This document shows positions 45,331 to 57,526 of a stretch of 64,000 nt of DNA, piece by piece. Source of the stretch: Gemmatimonadota bacterium (GTDB lineage: Bacteria > Gemmatimonadota > Gemmatimonadetes > Palauibacterales > Palauibacteraceae); NCBI GenBank assembly GCA_023554245.1, contig JAMJQL010000092.1, positions 1-64,000 on the forward strand, given 5' to 3'. Each line of letters begins with the position of its first letter. Within the stretch, counting starts at the first letter, position 1. The position numbers and the translations under genes were made by a program. The notes beneath the pieces are model-generated. The model was not told the DNA's origin. It searched no databases and was given only the letters and a program-made list of their open reading frames with translations.

Positions 45331-47673
45331 TCAGCCCTCTGTTCCCGGGTCGCCACCAGTTCTCCGCCACGCCGCCATGCCCGAGAGCAGGACGCCGCCC
45401 GCGAGCAACAGTCCGGCTGCCGAGAGCCCGAAGCCGAGGCGAAACTCCGCAGCAGAATAATGCAGCCTCACTTGATGCGGGCCCTCGGGCACTACCACAC
45501 CCCGGAATGCGACGTTGGTCCTCAGGACCTCGGCCGGCTCCCCGTCCACCGTCGCCAGCCAGGACGGGTGCCAGATCTCGCTGACGAACAGCAGCCCCGA
45601 GCGCTCGGCTACGACATCGAGCACGATTTCGTCCGCTTCGAGTCGCGTCACTCTCGCCTCTCCGGCCCCGGCCGGCGGCGCCCGGTCGGCCTCGACGATG
45701 GCGTGCGACAGCGGATCCTCCAGCGCGAGGACCCGGCGCAGGGCTTCGGAAGTGTCCCGGGTCGCCTCGACGGACTCGGGGAACCATGCGTGCGGTGCGT
45801 CGAACGCGACCTCGTAGACCACACCTCGAGCGCCACGTTCCAATTCCGTGAGAAGGAGGGTTTCGACCGGCGCATCCGTGGTCAGGTATCGGAGGTCGAA
45901 CAGCTGCCAGACTGCCGGAGCTCCTAGATTCCGGTAGGAAAGTCCTCCGCTCAATCGCTCGAACCACTCGAGTCGGAAGTTCTGGCTCCCCGTGACCGAC
46001 GGGACCCTGTAGCCCATCAGTTCATTCGGGCGATAACCGGTCCGCCCTGGCACCGGAAACACCCTCTCCCCTGCCCCGAGGCCCTCGCGCATCCGCGCGA
46101 TCGAAGGATCGGCCGGAAACACCTCCTCCGGGCGCACCGTTTCCACGTAGCGCGTATCCACTCTCCACAGATCCGCTACGAGCACACACGCGACGAGCGC
46201 GGCGGCGGCCAGCGGCATCACTCCGCCGCGGTCGGAGCTCCAGGCTGCCGCGAAAACGGCGGCGGTACCGAGAACCACCATCATGCCGTTCCCTCTGAGC
46301 TGAGCGATCCCTTCGGGGCCGGGAAACCGGTCGAAACCGGTGGGAAACAGAGCGGTATGCGCCCACCGGGCCAGTCCCTCGGGGCTGGCCAGCGCGAGCA
46401 GACCGACGAGCAGCAGTGGTCCCAGCAACACCGCGAGCGCTGCTCCGGAAGGTCGAGAATTCCCTTCCGAGCCCGATGGCTGAGCGGTGATTCTCTCCCA
46501 GCCGATGCCGGCGAGCAGGGCTACGAACAGGGCACCGGGCCCCAGCATCATCGAAGGTGCTCGAAACCGCGAAATGAGCGGAACGAGTGCATAGGTCAAT
46601 CGGTGGAAGGGAGTAGCTGCACCCAGTGCGAAGAGGATGCAGAGCAGTGCGATCGCACTCAACAACCGGACCCTGGCATCGGACCGGATCCCGGTCAAGG
46701 CGACGAGGGCGAGCGCGACGGGGACGACGCCCAGGTACTCCGTGTGCAACTTGAACGGATTCGTGCCCCAGTACGTCTGCAGGGAGCCGACCAGATCGGG
46801 CAGAATGAGCGCTGTCAGCTCCTGCGGTGGCAGGGCCCAGGAGGACGCGAATCCGTAGCCGGACTCTCCGGTTCCACCTCGAACCGCGATGTCGAGTATC
46901 CGCCACGTGGGGACGAGCTGGGCCGCTCCGACCAGGGCGGCGATCAGGAATCCGAGCCCGAAAAGCCCGAACAGCCGGAGGGCCCCGCCCCGCCCCGCCT
47001 CTCCGCGACCGATGCTCGAGATCCTGACCAGTGCATACAGGGACAGACAGAGCGAAGAGAAGTACATCAACTGCACGTGGGGGGTGAAGATCTGCAGAGC
47101 CACGACGAGTCCCATTCCGGCGAACCAGCCGGCTCTACCCGTCTGCAGACCCTTCTCGAGCAGTGCGAATGCCAGTGGAACGAGAACCATGACGAACATC
47201 CGGCCGTCGTGCCCACCGTATACCGTCGACAGGACCATTCCGGTGAGCAGGAAGGCGAGACCGGCGGCAGAGCTCGCCTTCGGGTCGAGACGGATCGACC
47301 GGGCCGCGGCATAGGCGAAGACTCCGCTCAAGGCCGTGTGCAGCACGAAGGTCCACCCGATCGCCCTGTGCAGCGGCATGATCAGGTACAGCAGACTCGT
47401 CGGATAGAACACCGGGCCCGGCAACACGGCCAGGTAGGGGAGGCCTCCGTACACGAACGGATTCCACAGGGGGAATCCTCTCCCGCTGCGGATCTCCTCC
47501 ACACCGAACTGGCGAAGCTGAAATGCCTGGTCCACCATGTCCGTTCCGAACAACATCGTCCCCGGCCCGAACACGAACTCCCGATAGAAGAGAATCGAGA
47601 GCAGCAGGCAGACTCCCGAGAAGGCCAGCCACGGCGGAACCCGGGGCCTCCGGTCGATCGTCAGCTCAGTCAT
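45331..47673 (-). CDS. YfhO-family membrane protein (GT-C glycosyltransferase-like)
   Basis: The 780-residue protein has about 12 membrane helices in the first two thirds, then a large periplasmic domain and one final helix. It carries the YfhO signature FGTDMVDQAFQLRQF, the acidic motif typical of GT-C active sites, and PLWNPFVYGGLPYLA and VYGGHDGRMFVMVLVPLAFALLE. In Bacillus, YfhO glycosylates teichoic acid with a polyprenyl-phosphate sugar made by CsbB. The acceptor in a diderm cell is unknown. The start is ATG 47673 with GGGAGCGG before it (8-base overlap with the methyltransferase); GTG 47694 is an in-frame alternative. Confidence 0.85.
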   Translation of the reverse strand: MTELTIDRRPRVPPWLAFSGVCLLLSILFYREFVFGPGTMLFGTDMVDQAFQLRQFGVEEIRSGRGFPLWNPFVYGGLPYLAVLPGPVFYPTSLLYLIMPLHRAIGWTFVLHTALSGVFAYAAARSIRLDPKASSAAGLAFLLTGMVLSTVYGGHDGRMFVMVLVPLAFALLEKGLQTGRAGWFAGMGLVVALQIFTPHVQLMYFSSLCLSLYALVRISSIGRGEAGRGGALRLFGLFGLGFLIAALVGAAQLVPTWRILDIAVRGGTGESGYGFASSWALPPQELTALILPDLVGSLQTYWGTNPFKLHTEYLGVVPVALALVALTGIRSDARVRLLSAIALLCILFALGAATPFHRLTYALVPLISRFRAPSMMLGPGALFVALLAGIGWERITAQPSGSEGNSRPSGAALAVLLGPLLLVGLLALASPEGLARWAHTALFPTGFDRFPGPEGIAQLRGNGMMVVLGTAAVFAAAWSSDRGGVMPLAAAALVACVLVADLWRVDTRYVETVRPEEVFPADPSIARMREGLGAGERVFPVPGRTGYRPNELMGYRVPSVTGSQNFRLEWFERLSGGLSYRNLGAPAVWQLFDLRYLTTDAPVETLLLTELERGARGVVYEVAFDAPHAWFPESVEATRDTSEALRRVLALEDPLSHAIVEADRAPPAGAGEARVTRLEADEIVLDVVAERSGLLFVSEIWHPSWLATVDGEPAEVLRTNVAFRGVVVPEGPHQVRLHYSAAEFRLGFGLSAAGLLLAGGVLLSGMAAWRRTGGDPGTEG

Positions 47674-48445
47674 CGCCGCTCCCGGTTGCGTCACTCGTCC
47701 GGGTCAGCGGTTTTTCCAGCATGAAGAACCACTGCGGAGACGCGAGGCGAAGCAGGCCCGCACGCGTATCGTCGCCCAGACTGCCGGCCGCAGCCCAGGC
47801 AGCGGTCCAGGACCTGCCCCGGGTTCGATCCAGAAGCTCATCGATCGCCCTCTCCGTGATGTCGTGAACGACGAACCCCGCCTTCCGCATCAGATCCGTG
47901 AGGGGTCGATAGGTAAGAAACCGGATCCCCTCGTAGCTGTCGCCTCTACCTGACAACCGAAGGTATGCCGAGGCCACCGGTCGGGGCAGCCAGCTCAGGA
48001 ACGGTAGCCGGTAGTGCGGCTCGATCACGGCAAGACGACTGCCCGCCGTGACGTAGGCGCCCCCGCCCGGGGCAAGCACGCGGAATGCCTCTCGAAACAG
48101 AACATCGGGGTGCGAAACATGCTCGTAGAGGTGATTCATGATCACGAAGTCGAGCGCCCCGTCAGCGAGGGGCAGGCGCTCGACGTCCGCTCCGACCATG
48201 TGCTTCGGCTCCTCGACGAACGAGATATCGATCTCGAATCCATACAGCGGCTTCCCCATCTTGTCCTCGAGTACGGCTCGCATGATCCCGGTTCCCGCCC
48301 CGAGGTCGGCCGGCCTTTTCGCCCGAAGCAGCCGGTCACCGCACAGATGCCAGATGACTTCCGCCTTCGCGACCCTGGCACGACGGTAGGCCTGCGACGT
48401 GACGAGCTCGCCGTAGCGGTCCGCGGTCGCGTGCTCACGCACCAT
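47666..48445 (-). CDS. Class I SAM-dependent methyltransferase in glycosylation block
   Basis: The 259-residue protein has motif I ADLGAGTGIMRAVLED, the acidic LYGFEIDIS and NHLYEHVSHPDVLFREAFRVLAPGGGAYV, a standard type-11-like methyltransferase layout. A C-terminal basic/aromatic part (PWFFMLE-like SPQWFFMLEKPL) follows. It lies between a GT4 and the YfhO gene, so sugar or lipid-linked-glycan methylation is plausible. The ATG lies 10 bases inside the GT4 gene end. Confidence 0.82.
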   Translation of the reverse strand: MVREHATADRYGELVTSQAYRRARVAKAEVIWHLCGDRLLRAKRPADLGAGTGIMRAVLEDKMGKPLYGFEIDISFVEEPKHMVGADVERLPLADGALDFVIMNHLYEHVSHPDVLFREAFRVLAPGGGAYVTAGSRLAVIEPHYRLPFLSWLPRPVASAYLRLSGRGDSYEGIRFLTYRPLTDLMRKAGFVVHDITERAIDELLDRTRGRSWTAAWAAAGSLGDDTRAGLLRLASPQWFFMLEKPLTRTSDATGSGDD

Positions 48446-49649
48446 CTCGCCGCTCCATTGCCACCCGGTACGCGCGGCTGGTTTCCATCACTACCCGTTC
48501 CCAGCCGAATTGCCGGCGGACATCCTCGCGGCCGGTCGCTGCCATGGCGCGCGCCCGCTCGGGGTCAAGCGCCATCTCTTCGATCGCGGATGCGAGCGCG
48601 TCGGAATCCCCCGGCGGAACCAGCAGTCCCGAGCGACCGTGCTCCACGATGTCGGTGATGCCTCCGATTCCGCTGGCGATCACCGGCCGTTCGAATCGAA
48701 GTGCCTCGAGCAGCACGACTCCGAGACCTTCGGTGTCACCCTTTTCGTCCACGACAGCCGGGAGCACGAAGATATCGTGATCCTCATAGCTCTCAACCAG
48801 CCGATCTCGGGAGACCGATCCGAGCATCCGAACACGATCCGCGACCCCGTGAACCCGGGCCGTTCGCTCGATGATCGTGGCGCGCTCCCCGGTGCCGATC
48901 ACGGTGAGCTCGGCATCGGGAAACGCGGAAAGAGCCGATAGCGCCCGCACCAGCACTTCCACGCCCTTCCGCTCGACGAGACGCCCGACGAACAGGAGCC
49001 GCAGCGGCCGCTCTCCTCTGAGAGCCGAGCAACGAACCGGGAGGCCGTCATCCTCGAATGCCGCACCGTATGGCACGATGTAGACCGGTGTATCGGTGAG
49101 TTGCCGGACGGCGTCTGCGGTCGAGGTCGAGATCGCGGTCACTGCGTCCGCGCTTCGGGCCGTCCAGCGCAGAAATGGCATCAGACGCGGCATGCTGCCC
49201 TTCACCCAGTTCAACTCGACGCTGTAGTAGCTGCACACCATCGCCGTGCGTCCTCCGGAGCCCCGACGCACCGCCGCGCCGATCAGGGCATGCGGCATCG
49301 GCCAGTGCACATGCACGACCTCCGGGCTGGATCGGCCCGCCTCGTGGCCGGCGCGGATGCCTGCGGCCAGGTATGGTGGCACGAGGCCCGCGACGTATCG
49401 TCGCTGCCGAATCCGGTCCGGCACGGTCTCATCATGCGTGAGCATCTCCCACGACGCCGGGGCATACCGAAAGCGATGCACGGGGATGTCCTCGAACGCC
49501 TCGCGCTCCGGACCGCCCAGGTAGGCTGGAGCGAGGACCTGCGCATCGAGTCCCGCCGCCCGCTGCCTCCTGATCAACTCCACGAGCCAGGGCGTGATCG
49601 GATCCTCGGGTGTCCGGGGAAACGCGGTGACTACGTGGAGAATTCGCAA
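48435..49649 (-). CDS. GT4 family glycosyltransferase
   Basis: The 404-residue protein is a GT-B fold enzyme. Its N-terminal acceptor domain starts MRILHVVTAFPRTPEDPITPWLVELI and includes EVVHVHWPMPHALIG. The C-terminal donor domain has LRLLFVGRLVERKGVEVLVRAL and EGLGVVLLEALRFERPVIASG, with the two conserved Glu residues. This is typical of retaining GT4 enzymes of LPS and exopolysaccharide synthesis. The start is TTG 49649; no clear ribosome site was found, but the frame offers no closer ATG and MRILHVV is the usual family N-terminus. Confidence 0.88.
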   Translation of the reverse strand: MRILHVVTAFPRTPEDPITPWLVELIRRQRAAGLDAQVLAPAYLGGPEREAFEDIPVHRFRYAPASWEMLTHDETVPDRIRQRRYVAGLVPPYLAAGIRAGHEAGRSSPEVVHVHWPMPHALIGAAVRRGSGGRTAMVCSYYSVELNWVKGSMPRLMPFLRWTARSADAVTAISTSTADAVRQLTDTPVYIVPYGAAFEDDGLPVRCSALRGERPLRLLFVGRLVERKGVEVLVRALSALSAFPDAELTVIGTGERATIIERTARVHGVADRVRMLGSVSRDRLVESYEDHDIFVLPAVVDEKGDTEGLGVVLLEALRFERPVIASGIGGITDIVEHGRSGLLVPPGDSDALASAIEEMALDPERARAMAATGREDVRRQFGWERVVMETSRAYRVAMERRDGA

Positions 49650-49689
49650 GGCGTGAGAGATGGAGTTCCGGGTTCGCGTCGGCGCCCGG

Positions 49690-50700
49690 TCAGGACCGGT
49701 CTGCCCGGCGCAGCTCGCGTCGGAGATCGTCGACCTCTGACCGAAGCCCCGCGATCAACTCACCGATCAGGCCCGCAATGAACAGGAGGCCGCCGAGCAG
49801 CACGAGCAACAAGACCAGGTTCAGCAACGGACGGAAGCCGGATCCTTCCACGAATCGAAGCCAGAGGGCGATCAGACCGACCACGCCTCCCGCGGCCAGC
49901 AGCGCGAGTCCGGTGACCCCGAAGAACATCAGCGGCTTGCGGCTGAACACGAGCTGGAACCAGACGGCCAGCAGGTCCAGCATGCCCACCAGGATCCGAC
50001 CGCTCCCTCCGTACTTCGGGTCGCCATGCCGGCGCGGAAGCAGTTCGATGTCGATCTCACCGATTTTCCAGCCGCGAGCGTTCGCGAGCACTACGAGATA
50101 CCGATGCCAGTCCTCCCTGAGGTGCAGATCCTCGAGCACCTCGCGCCGGAACGCCTTCATCGAGTTCATGTCCCTGACCGGCACGTCGAACAACCGCCGC
50201 GCCAATCCGTTGTAGACACTCGATACGAAGCGCTTGTCGTACTGCCCCACTTTCCGCCCGGTCACGACATCGAGTCCCCCCTCGATGCCTTCGAGGAAGC
50301 GAGGAATCTCCTCCGTGGAATGCTGCAGATCGGCATCGTACAGCACCAGCACCTCGGCATCGGTGGCGCGGGCACCCGTCACGAGAGCGGAGGTCTTTCC
50401 GCGATTCGTACGATGACGCAGCAGTCGGAGCCGGGCGAACCCCTCCCGCGCCGCAGCCTCCCGTGCCGCTGCCAGCGTACCGTCCGACGAGCCGTCATCG
50501 ACCAGCACGACCTCGCCGTCGAGCTCGTGATTCCTGAAGGTCTCCGACAGCTCCGCGAACAGGTCCGACATGTTGGCGGCTTCGTCGAAAGCCGGGATGA
50601 TCACGGCAAAGGAAGACGCGGCCGGGACGGTCGCAGAGGTAGGGAGCGGTGCGGGAGAGGTCCCGCGCGAGGCCCCGTGCGGGCCCCGCGATTCGTTCAT
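49690..50700 (-). CDS. GT2 glycosyltransferase with C-terminal membrane helices (CsbB/GtrB-like)
   Basis: The 336-residue enzyme has a Ser/Pro-rich N-terminal leader, then FAVIIPAFDEAANMSDLF, VVLVDDGSSDGTLAAA, the metal motif VLYDADLQHS, RDMNSMKAFRREVLEDL and GEIDIELLPRRHGDPKYG. It ends with two membrane helices and a charged tail. A GT2 domain plus two helices is the architecture of polyprenyl-phosphate-sugar synthases such as CsbB, GtrB and ArnC. It opens the glycosylation block and overlaps the rpoN stop by 4 bases. Confidence 0.86.
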   Translation of the reverse strand: MNESRGPHGASRGTSPAPLPTSATVPAASSFAVIIPAFDEAANMSDLFAELSETFRNHELDGEVVLVDDGSSDGTLAAAREAAAREGFARLRLLRHRTNRGKTSALVTGARATDAEVLVLYDADLQHSTEEIPRFLEGIEGGLDVVTGRKVGQYDKRFVSSVYNGLARRLFDVPVRDMNSMKAFRREVLEDLHLREDWHRYLVVLANARGWKIGEIDIELLPRRHGDPKYGGSGRILVGMLDLLAVWFQLVFSRKPLMFFGVTGLALLAAGGVVGLIALWLRFVEGSGFRPLLNLVLLLVLLGGLLFIAGLIGELIAGLRSEVDDLRRELRRADRS

Positions 50701-52136
50701 ACGCGCTTTCGCATCCGCGCCGAGAGAATGCCTAGCTGGTCACGATACTTCGCCACGGTCCGCCTGGCGATCTGAACACCTTCCTTCTTCAGGATATCCA
50801 CGATCGCCTGGTCGGTCAGCGGTTTCTTGGTGTCCTCCTCGGCGACGAGCTTCTGAATACGCGCTCTGATCCCACGGGCCGATACATCTTCGCCGTAGTC
50901 CGTCGAAAGACCGCTCGAGAAGAAGAACTTGAGCGGAAGTACGCCTCGCGGCGTCTGCACGTACTTCTCGTTCGTCACCCTGGAAACCGTCGACTCGTGC
51001 ATGTCGATGTGCTCGGCGACCTCCCGCAAAGTGAGCGGCCGCAGGTGCTCCACGCCCTTCTCGAAGAAATCGCGCTGTCGGTCGACGATGAAATGCATGA
51101 CCTTGAGCATCGTCTGGCGTCGCTGCTCGATCGCCTGGATCATCCATTGAGCACTGTTGAGCTTCTTGGCGATGAACGCCTTGTTGTCGCCCTTGAACTG
51201 GTTCTTGTCCGCGGCCACCTCACGATAGGCCCGGGACAGCTTCAGCCGCGGCAACGTCGAGTCGTTGTGAAACACGTAGTACTCACCGTCAACCTTCTCG
51301 ACCGTGAGATCGGGCGTGACGTAGTTGTCACTCATGTCGGCGTACTTGAGCCCCGGCTTCGGGTCGAGCTTCGCGATCTCGTCCGCCGAAGCCTGGACGT
51401 CCTGGGGCGAGATACCGTGTTCCTTGGAGAGCTCGCTCCACCGGTGGCTGACGAGCAGGTCAAAATGATCGCGGACGATCCGGCCGGCGAGCGTGTCCAG
51501 CTCGTCCCGGTCGCGCATCTGGAGAAGCAGGGTCTCTCTCAGATCCCGAGCCCCGACGCCACTAGGGGAAAAGGACTGAATTACCGCCAGAACGCCCTCC
51601 GCCTCCTCGAGCGTGAACGGCTCCAGCTCCTCCCATAGCTCGGGCTCCGCAGAAGAGAACCACTGGTTCGCCGATTCCACTATTTCTTCGAGCGGACAGG
51701 TGAGAAAGCCCTCCCGGTCGATATTCCCGATGATCTCCTCGCCGAGGAAACGCATCCGGGGATCGAGCCGCGTCAGGTTGAGCTGTTCTCTAAGATGATC
51801 CCAGAGGTCCGGGGGAGCGGCCGGAGTCGGGAGATACGCTTCCTTCTCCTCGAACTCGGCCCGGCGTCCGCCAGTTTCGAAACCGTTGAGGAGAATCTCC
51901 TCCCAGTCGATCTCGTCCTCTCCCTTTTCCTCTTCCTTCTCCTGCTCTTCTTCCTCCTCGTCGATCGGCTCTGCCAGCTCGAGGAAGGGATTCGCCATCA
52001 TCTCCTGCTTGAGGTGCTGCTGCAGGTCGAGAAGAGGCATGTAAAGAAGGTCCATCGCCTGATACAGGCGAGGATTGATCTTCAGCTCCTGCCGCATACC
52101 GAGGCTCTGACTGAGCCCCCGTCGCATGTTCGCCAT
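50697..52136 (-). CDS. rpoN: RNA polymerase sigma-54 factor
   Basis: Sigma-54 directs transcription from -24/-12 promoters with enhancer-binding activators. The 479-residue protein has the Gln/Leu-rich region I (LSQSLGMRQELKINPRLYQAMDLL), a very acidic region II (residues about 59-80) and the core-binding domain. A helix-turn-helix segment (TLREVAEHIDMHESTVSRVTNEKY) follows, then the RpoN box ARRTVAKYRDQLGI near the C-terminus. All parts are present. It follows lptB after 126 bases, the common lptB-rpoN order; hpf and ptsN, often next, are replaced by a glycosyltransferase gene. No activator is seen in the window. Confidence 0.95.
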   Translation of the reverse strand: MANMRRGLSQSLGMRQELKINPRLYQAMDLLYMPLLDLQQHLKQEMMANPFLELAEPIDEEEEEQEKEEEKGEDEIDWEEILLNGFETGGRRAEFEEKEAYLPTPAAPPDLWDHLREQLNLTRLDPRMRFLGEEIIGNIDREGFLTCPLEEIVESANQWFSSAEPELWEELEPFTLEEAEGVLAVIQSFSPSGVGARDLRETLLLQMRDRDELDTLAGRIVRDHFDLLVSHRWSELSKEHGISPQDVQASADEIAKLDPKPGLKYADMSDNYVTPDLTVEKVDGEYYVFHNDSTLPRLKLSRAYREVAADKNQFKGDNKAFIAKKLNSAQWMIQAIEQRRQTMLKVMHFIVDRQRDFFEKGVEHLRPLTLREVAEHIDMHESTVSRVTNEKYVQTPRGVLPLKFFFSSGLSTDYGEDVSARGIRARIQKLVAEEDTKKPLTDQAIVDILKKEGVQIARRTVAKYRDQLGILSARMRKRV

Positions 52137-52262
52137 CTGCCCCCGGCTTCACGTGTGCTTCAGGTTTCACAGTTTCCGAGATACGACCCGTCACGACTCA
52201 TGAATGGTAATGATAGGGGGTCGGGAGCGCTACGGCACGCCCCTTGCAATCAGGAGGATCTC

Positions 52263-52988
52263 CTACAGCTCGAAATCAAGCCCGAGATACATCTTACGAG
52301 CTTCCGGGTCTTCCACGAGCTTCTGCGCCGGTCCTTCGATGTGAATCTTGCCGTTGAACAGCAGGTACGCCCGGTCCGTAATCGAGAGCGTCTCGCGCAC
52401 GTTGTGATCGGTGATCAGGACACCCAGTCCCTTCGTGCGCAGGTCCGCGACGATTCGCTGTATGTCGTCCACCGCGATCGGATCCACGCCGGCGAACGGC
52501 TCATCGAGCAGCATGAACTTGGGTTCCGTTACCAGGGCTCGTGTGATCTCGAGCCGCCGGCGTTCGCCCCCGGACAGGCTGTACGCCTTGCTCTTCCTGA
52601 GATGCGAGATCGACAGCTCCTCGAGCAGCTCGTCCAGCCGGCGATCCCGCTGCTTACGACTCAGGTCGAGCGTCTCGAGAATCGCCATGACGTTCTGCTC
52701 CACCGTGAGACGCCGAAAGATGGACGGTTCCTGTGACAGATATCCGATCCCCGCTCGTGCCCTTCGATACATCGGCACCCGTGTGAGATCCTGGTCGTCC
52801 AACAGCACCTGCCCGCTGTTCGCCTTCAACAGGCCCACGATCATGTAGAATGTCGTCGTCTTCCCTGCCCCGTTGGGGCCCAGCAGCCCGACGATCTCTC
52901 CCTGGCTCACGTCCAGGCTGACACCGTCCACCACGCGCCGCTTTCCGAACTCCTTGACCAGATCGACGGCCCTCAGGACGCTACCCAC
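52263..52988 (-). CDS. lptB: LPS export ABC transporter ATPase LptB
   Basis: LptB powers extraction of LPS from the inner membrane with LptFG. The 241-residue protein has Walker [10 protein letters not shown], the LptB-type Q-loop [23 protein letters not shown], the signature [16 protein letters not shown], Walker [14 protein letters not shown] and a switch His in [12 protein letters not shown]. It ends LGLDFEL. The start is GTG 52988 with GGAGGGAG about 5 bases upstream; the frame extends further upstream but only as a shadow of the lptA-like gene. LptF and LptG are not in the window. Confidence 0.95.
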   Translation of the reverse strand: MGSVLRAVDLVKEFGKRRVVDGVSLDVSQGEIVGLLGPNGAGKTTTFYMIVGLLKANSGQVLLDDQDLTRVPMYRRARAGIGYLSQEPSIFRRLTVEQNVMAILETLDLSRKQRDRRLDELLEELSISHLRKSKAYSLSGGERRRLEITRALVTEPKFMLLDEPFAGVDPIAVDDIQRIVADLRTKGLGVLITDHNVRETLSITDRAYLLFNGKIHIEGPAQKLVEDPEARKMYLGLDFEL

Positions 52989-54383
52989 GCTCTCCCTCCT
53001 CGGCCGGTTCCAGGTACACGCCGATAGCGTCCGTACCCGACAACGTCTGCGGCTCTCCACCCTCGAAATCGATCTGGATGGTACCGCCGAGCAGATAATT
53101 GCGGGAGGGATCCAGACTCCGGGTGGAATCCCTGACGGCCGCGAAGAACGAACGCGCGTCTCCGAGCGCCCGGAGCCGTCGGATCCGAGAATTGCCGCCT
53201 TCCGAAGTAGCGGGGTCGCCGATAACCGTCGGGTCGGGTTCGAACCAGGCCCGTACCGTGTCTCCCGCGATCCAGCTCGAGCCGGGGTCGATCCCCAGCG
53301 CCGGCTCGACCAGGCCATTCGCGGCCGCGGCCAGGGAGTCCGGCCCGGCAAGGATCGAATCGGGGCTCGATACGGGTACGGGCGGAGCTGGCAACGATTC
53401 GGTCGATCCCATGTCCTGCTCCGCCGCAGCAGTGCCGATCGCGGATACCGAGTCCGCCACCCCGTCGATGAATGCGAATTCGATCGAGTCGCCCGCCAGG
53501 GTGAGGCGTTCGGATGAGGCCAGCGAGCGCCCCTCGCCGAATGCCCAGATCATCTCGACCTGATCTCCGGCGAGACGGGCCCGGATCTGCTCGGCGAGGA
53601 GCCGGAAGCGGCGTCCGCTCGCCGTCGCCTGTTCGAAGGCGTGGATCGACCGGATCTCGCCGAACTCGAACCCGGCCGAAATGCTGTCTCCCGCCAGGTC
53701 GAATCCCTCTCCGCTGATTACGGCGTCATCGTAGAGCACCGCCCTCGCAGCCGTCTCGGAGAAGCTGGCCCGCTCCGACGTGGCGCGGATGGCGCCTCGC
53801 GTCATCACCACTTCCCCACTCGCCGATGCCTCCGACTCTCCGACGAATTCGGCCACGTCGGCGTCGACGATCGTCTGGGGACCCGCGCCCTCGCCCGCCC
53901 GGGTCGCCGGCAGAGTCATCCGTGGCCTTTCCGTGGCGACGGTTCGCGAGCCGACGAACGGAGTGCGCGTGAAACTGACTCGCGGTCCCTCGAGTTTCGC
54001 TCCGTTCGCGATCCGAACGAGCCGGACGTCTCCGGTCGCGACCACCTCGTCCCGCGCACCGAAGAACGTGAGTCGCTCGGAGTTCAAAGTCCGGGTCGTA
54101 TCACGGTAGCGCACGTTCCCGATCATCAGGCCCGTTTCCTCGACCTGCCGCCAGACGGCGCTGTCGCCGGTCATTGTCGCATCGCCGCAGGTTATGGTGA
54201 CCGGTCCGCTGATGAATGCCGTGATCGCACCTTCGCGTTCCGGATCCGGACGTTCGACACGTGGCCCTGCACGCTGGATGTTGATCGGGCATCGGTTGAC
54301 GCCCTGGGGGCTGGCAGTCGATGGGACGAAGAGTCCGCCGGCCGTCGCCAGCAGTGCCGCCGCCAGAAATCCGACGCGACCGC

Positions 54384-54387
<4 letters not shown>
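52981..54387 (-). CDS. LptA/OstA-like periplasmic LPS-transport protein, extended
   Basis: The 468-residue product has a signal peptide ([19 protein letters not shown], cleavage near TASPQ) followed by tandem OstA-type strands. These are [46 protein letters not shown] (about residues 60-105) and [23 protein letters not shown] farther on. OstA-N domains form the beta-jellyroll bridge that carries LPS across the periplasm. The protein is about two and a half times longer than E. coli LptA. Its middle and end hold Asp/Ser/Pro-rich stretches and a repeated strand segment ([11 protein letters not shown]). It overlaps lptB by 8 bases and lptC by 4. Confidence 0.82.
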
Positions 54388-57408
<3,021 letters not shown>

Positions 57409-57526
57409 CAGCGGCGCGATCCGGTCCTGGGGCTGGTTCCGTTCACGCCCCGCAACGTAAGCTCGGCGCGAAGAGGCTGTCAAAGGTGCTGCGGGTCGGA
57501 TTCGGCTTGCGGGTGACGACGGCCGC

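Noticed and set aside
46357-47724. Plus-strand open frame of 455 codons opposite the YfhO gene
   Set aside because: Gln/Arg/Glu-rich without domains; the minus-strand frame has clear membrane helices and YfhO motifs.
52989-53351. Longer N-terminus for LptB
   Set aside because: The added 121 residues are a shadow of the LptA-like gene; LptB length and ribosome site fit GTG 52988.
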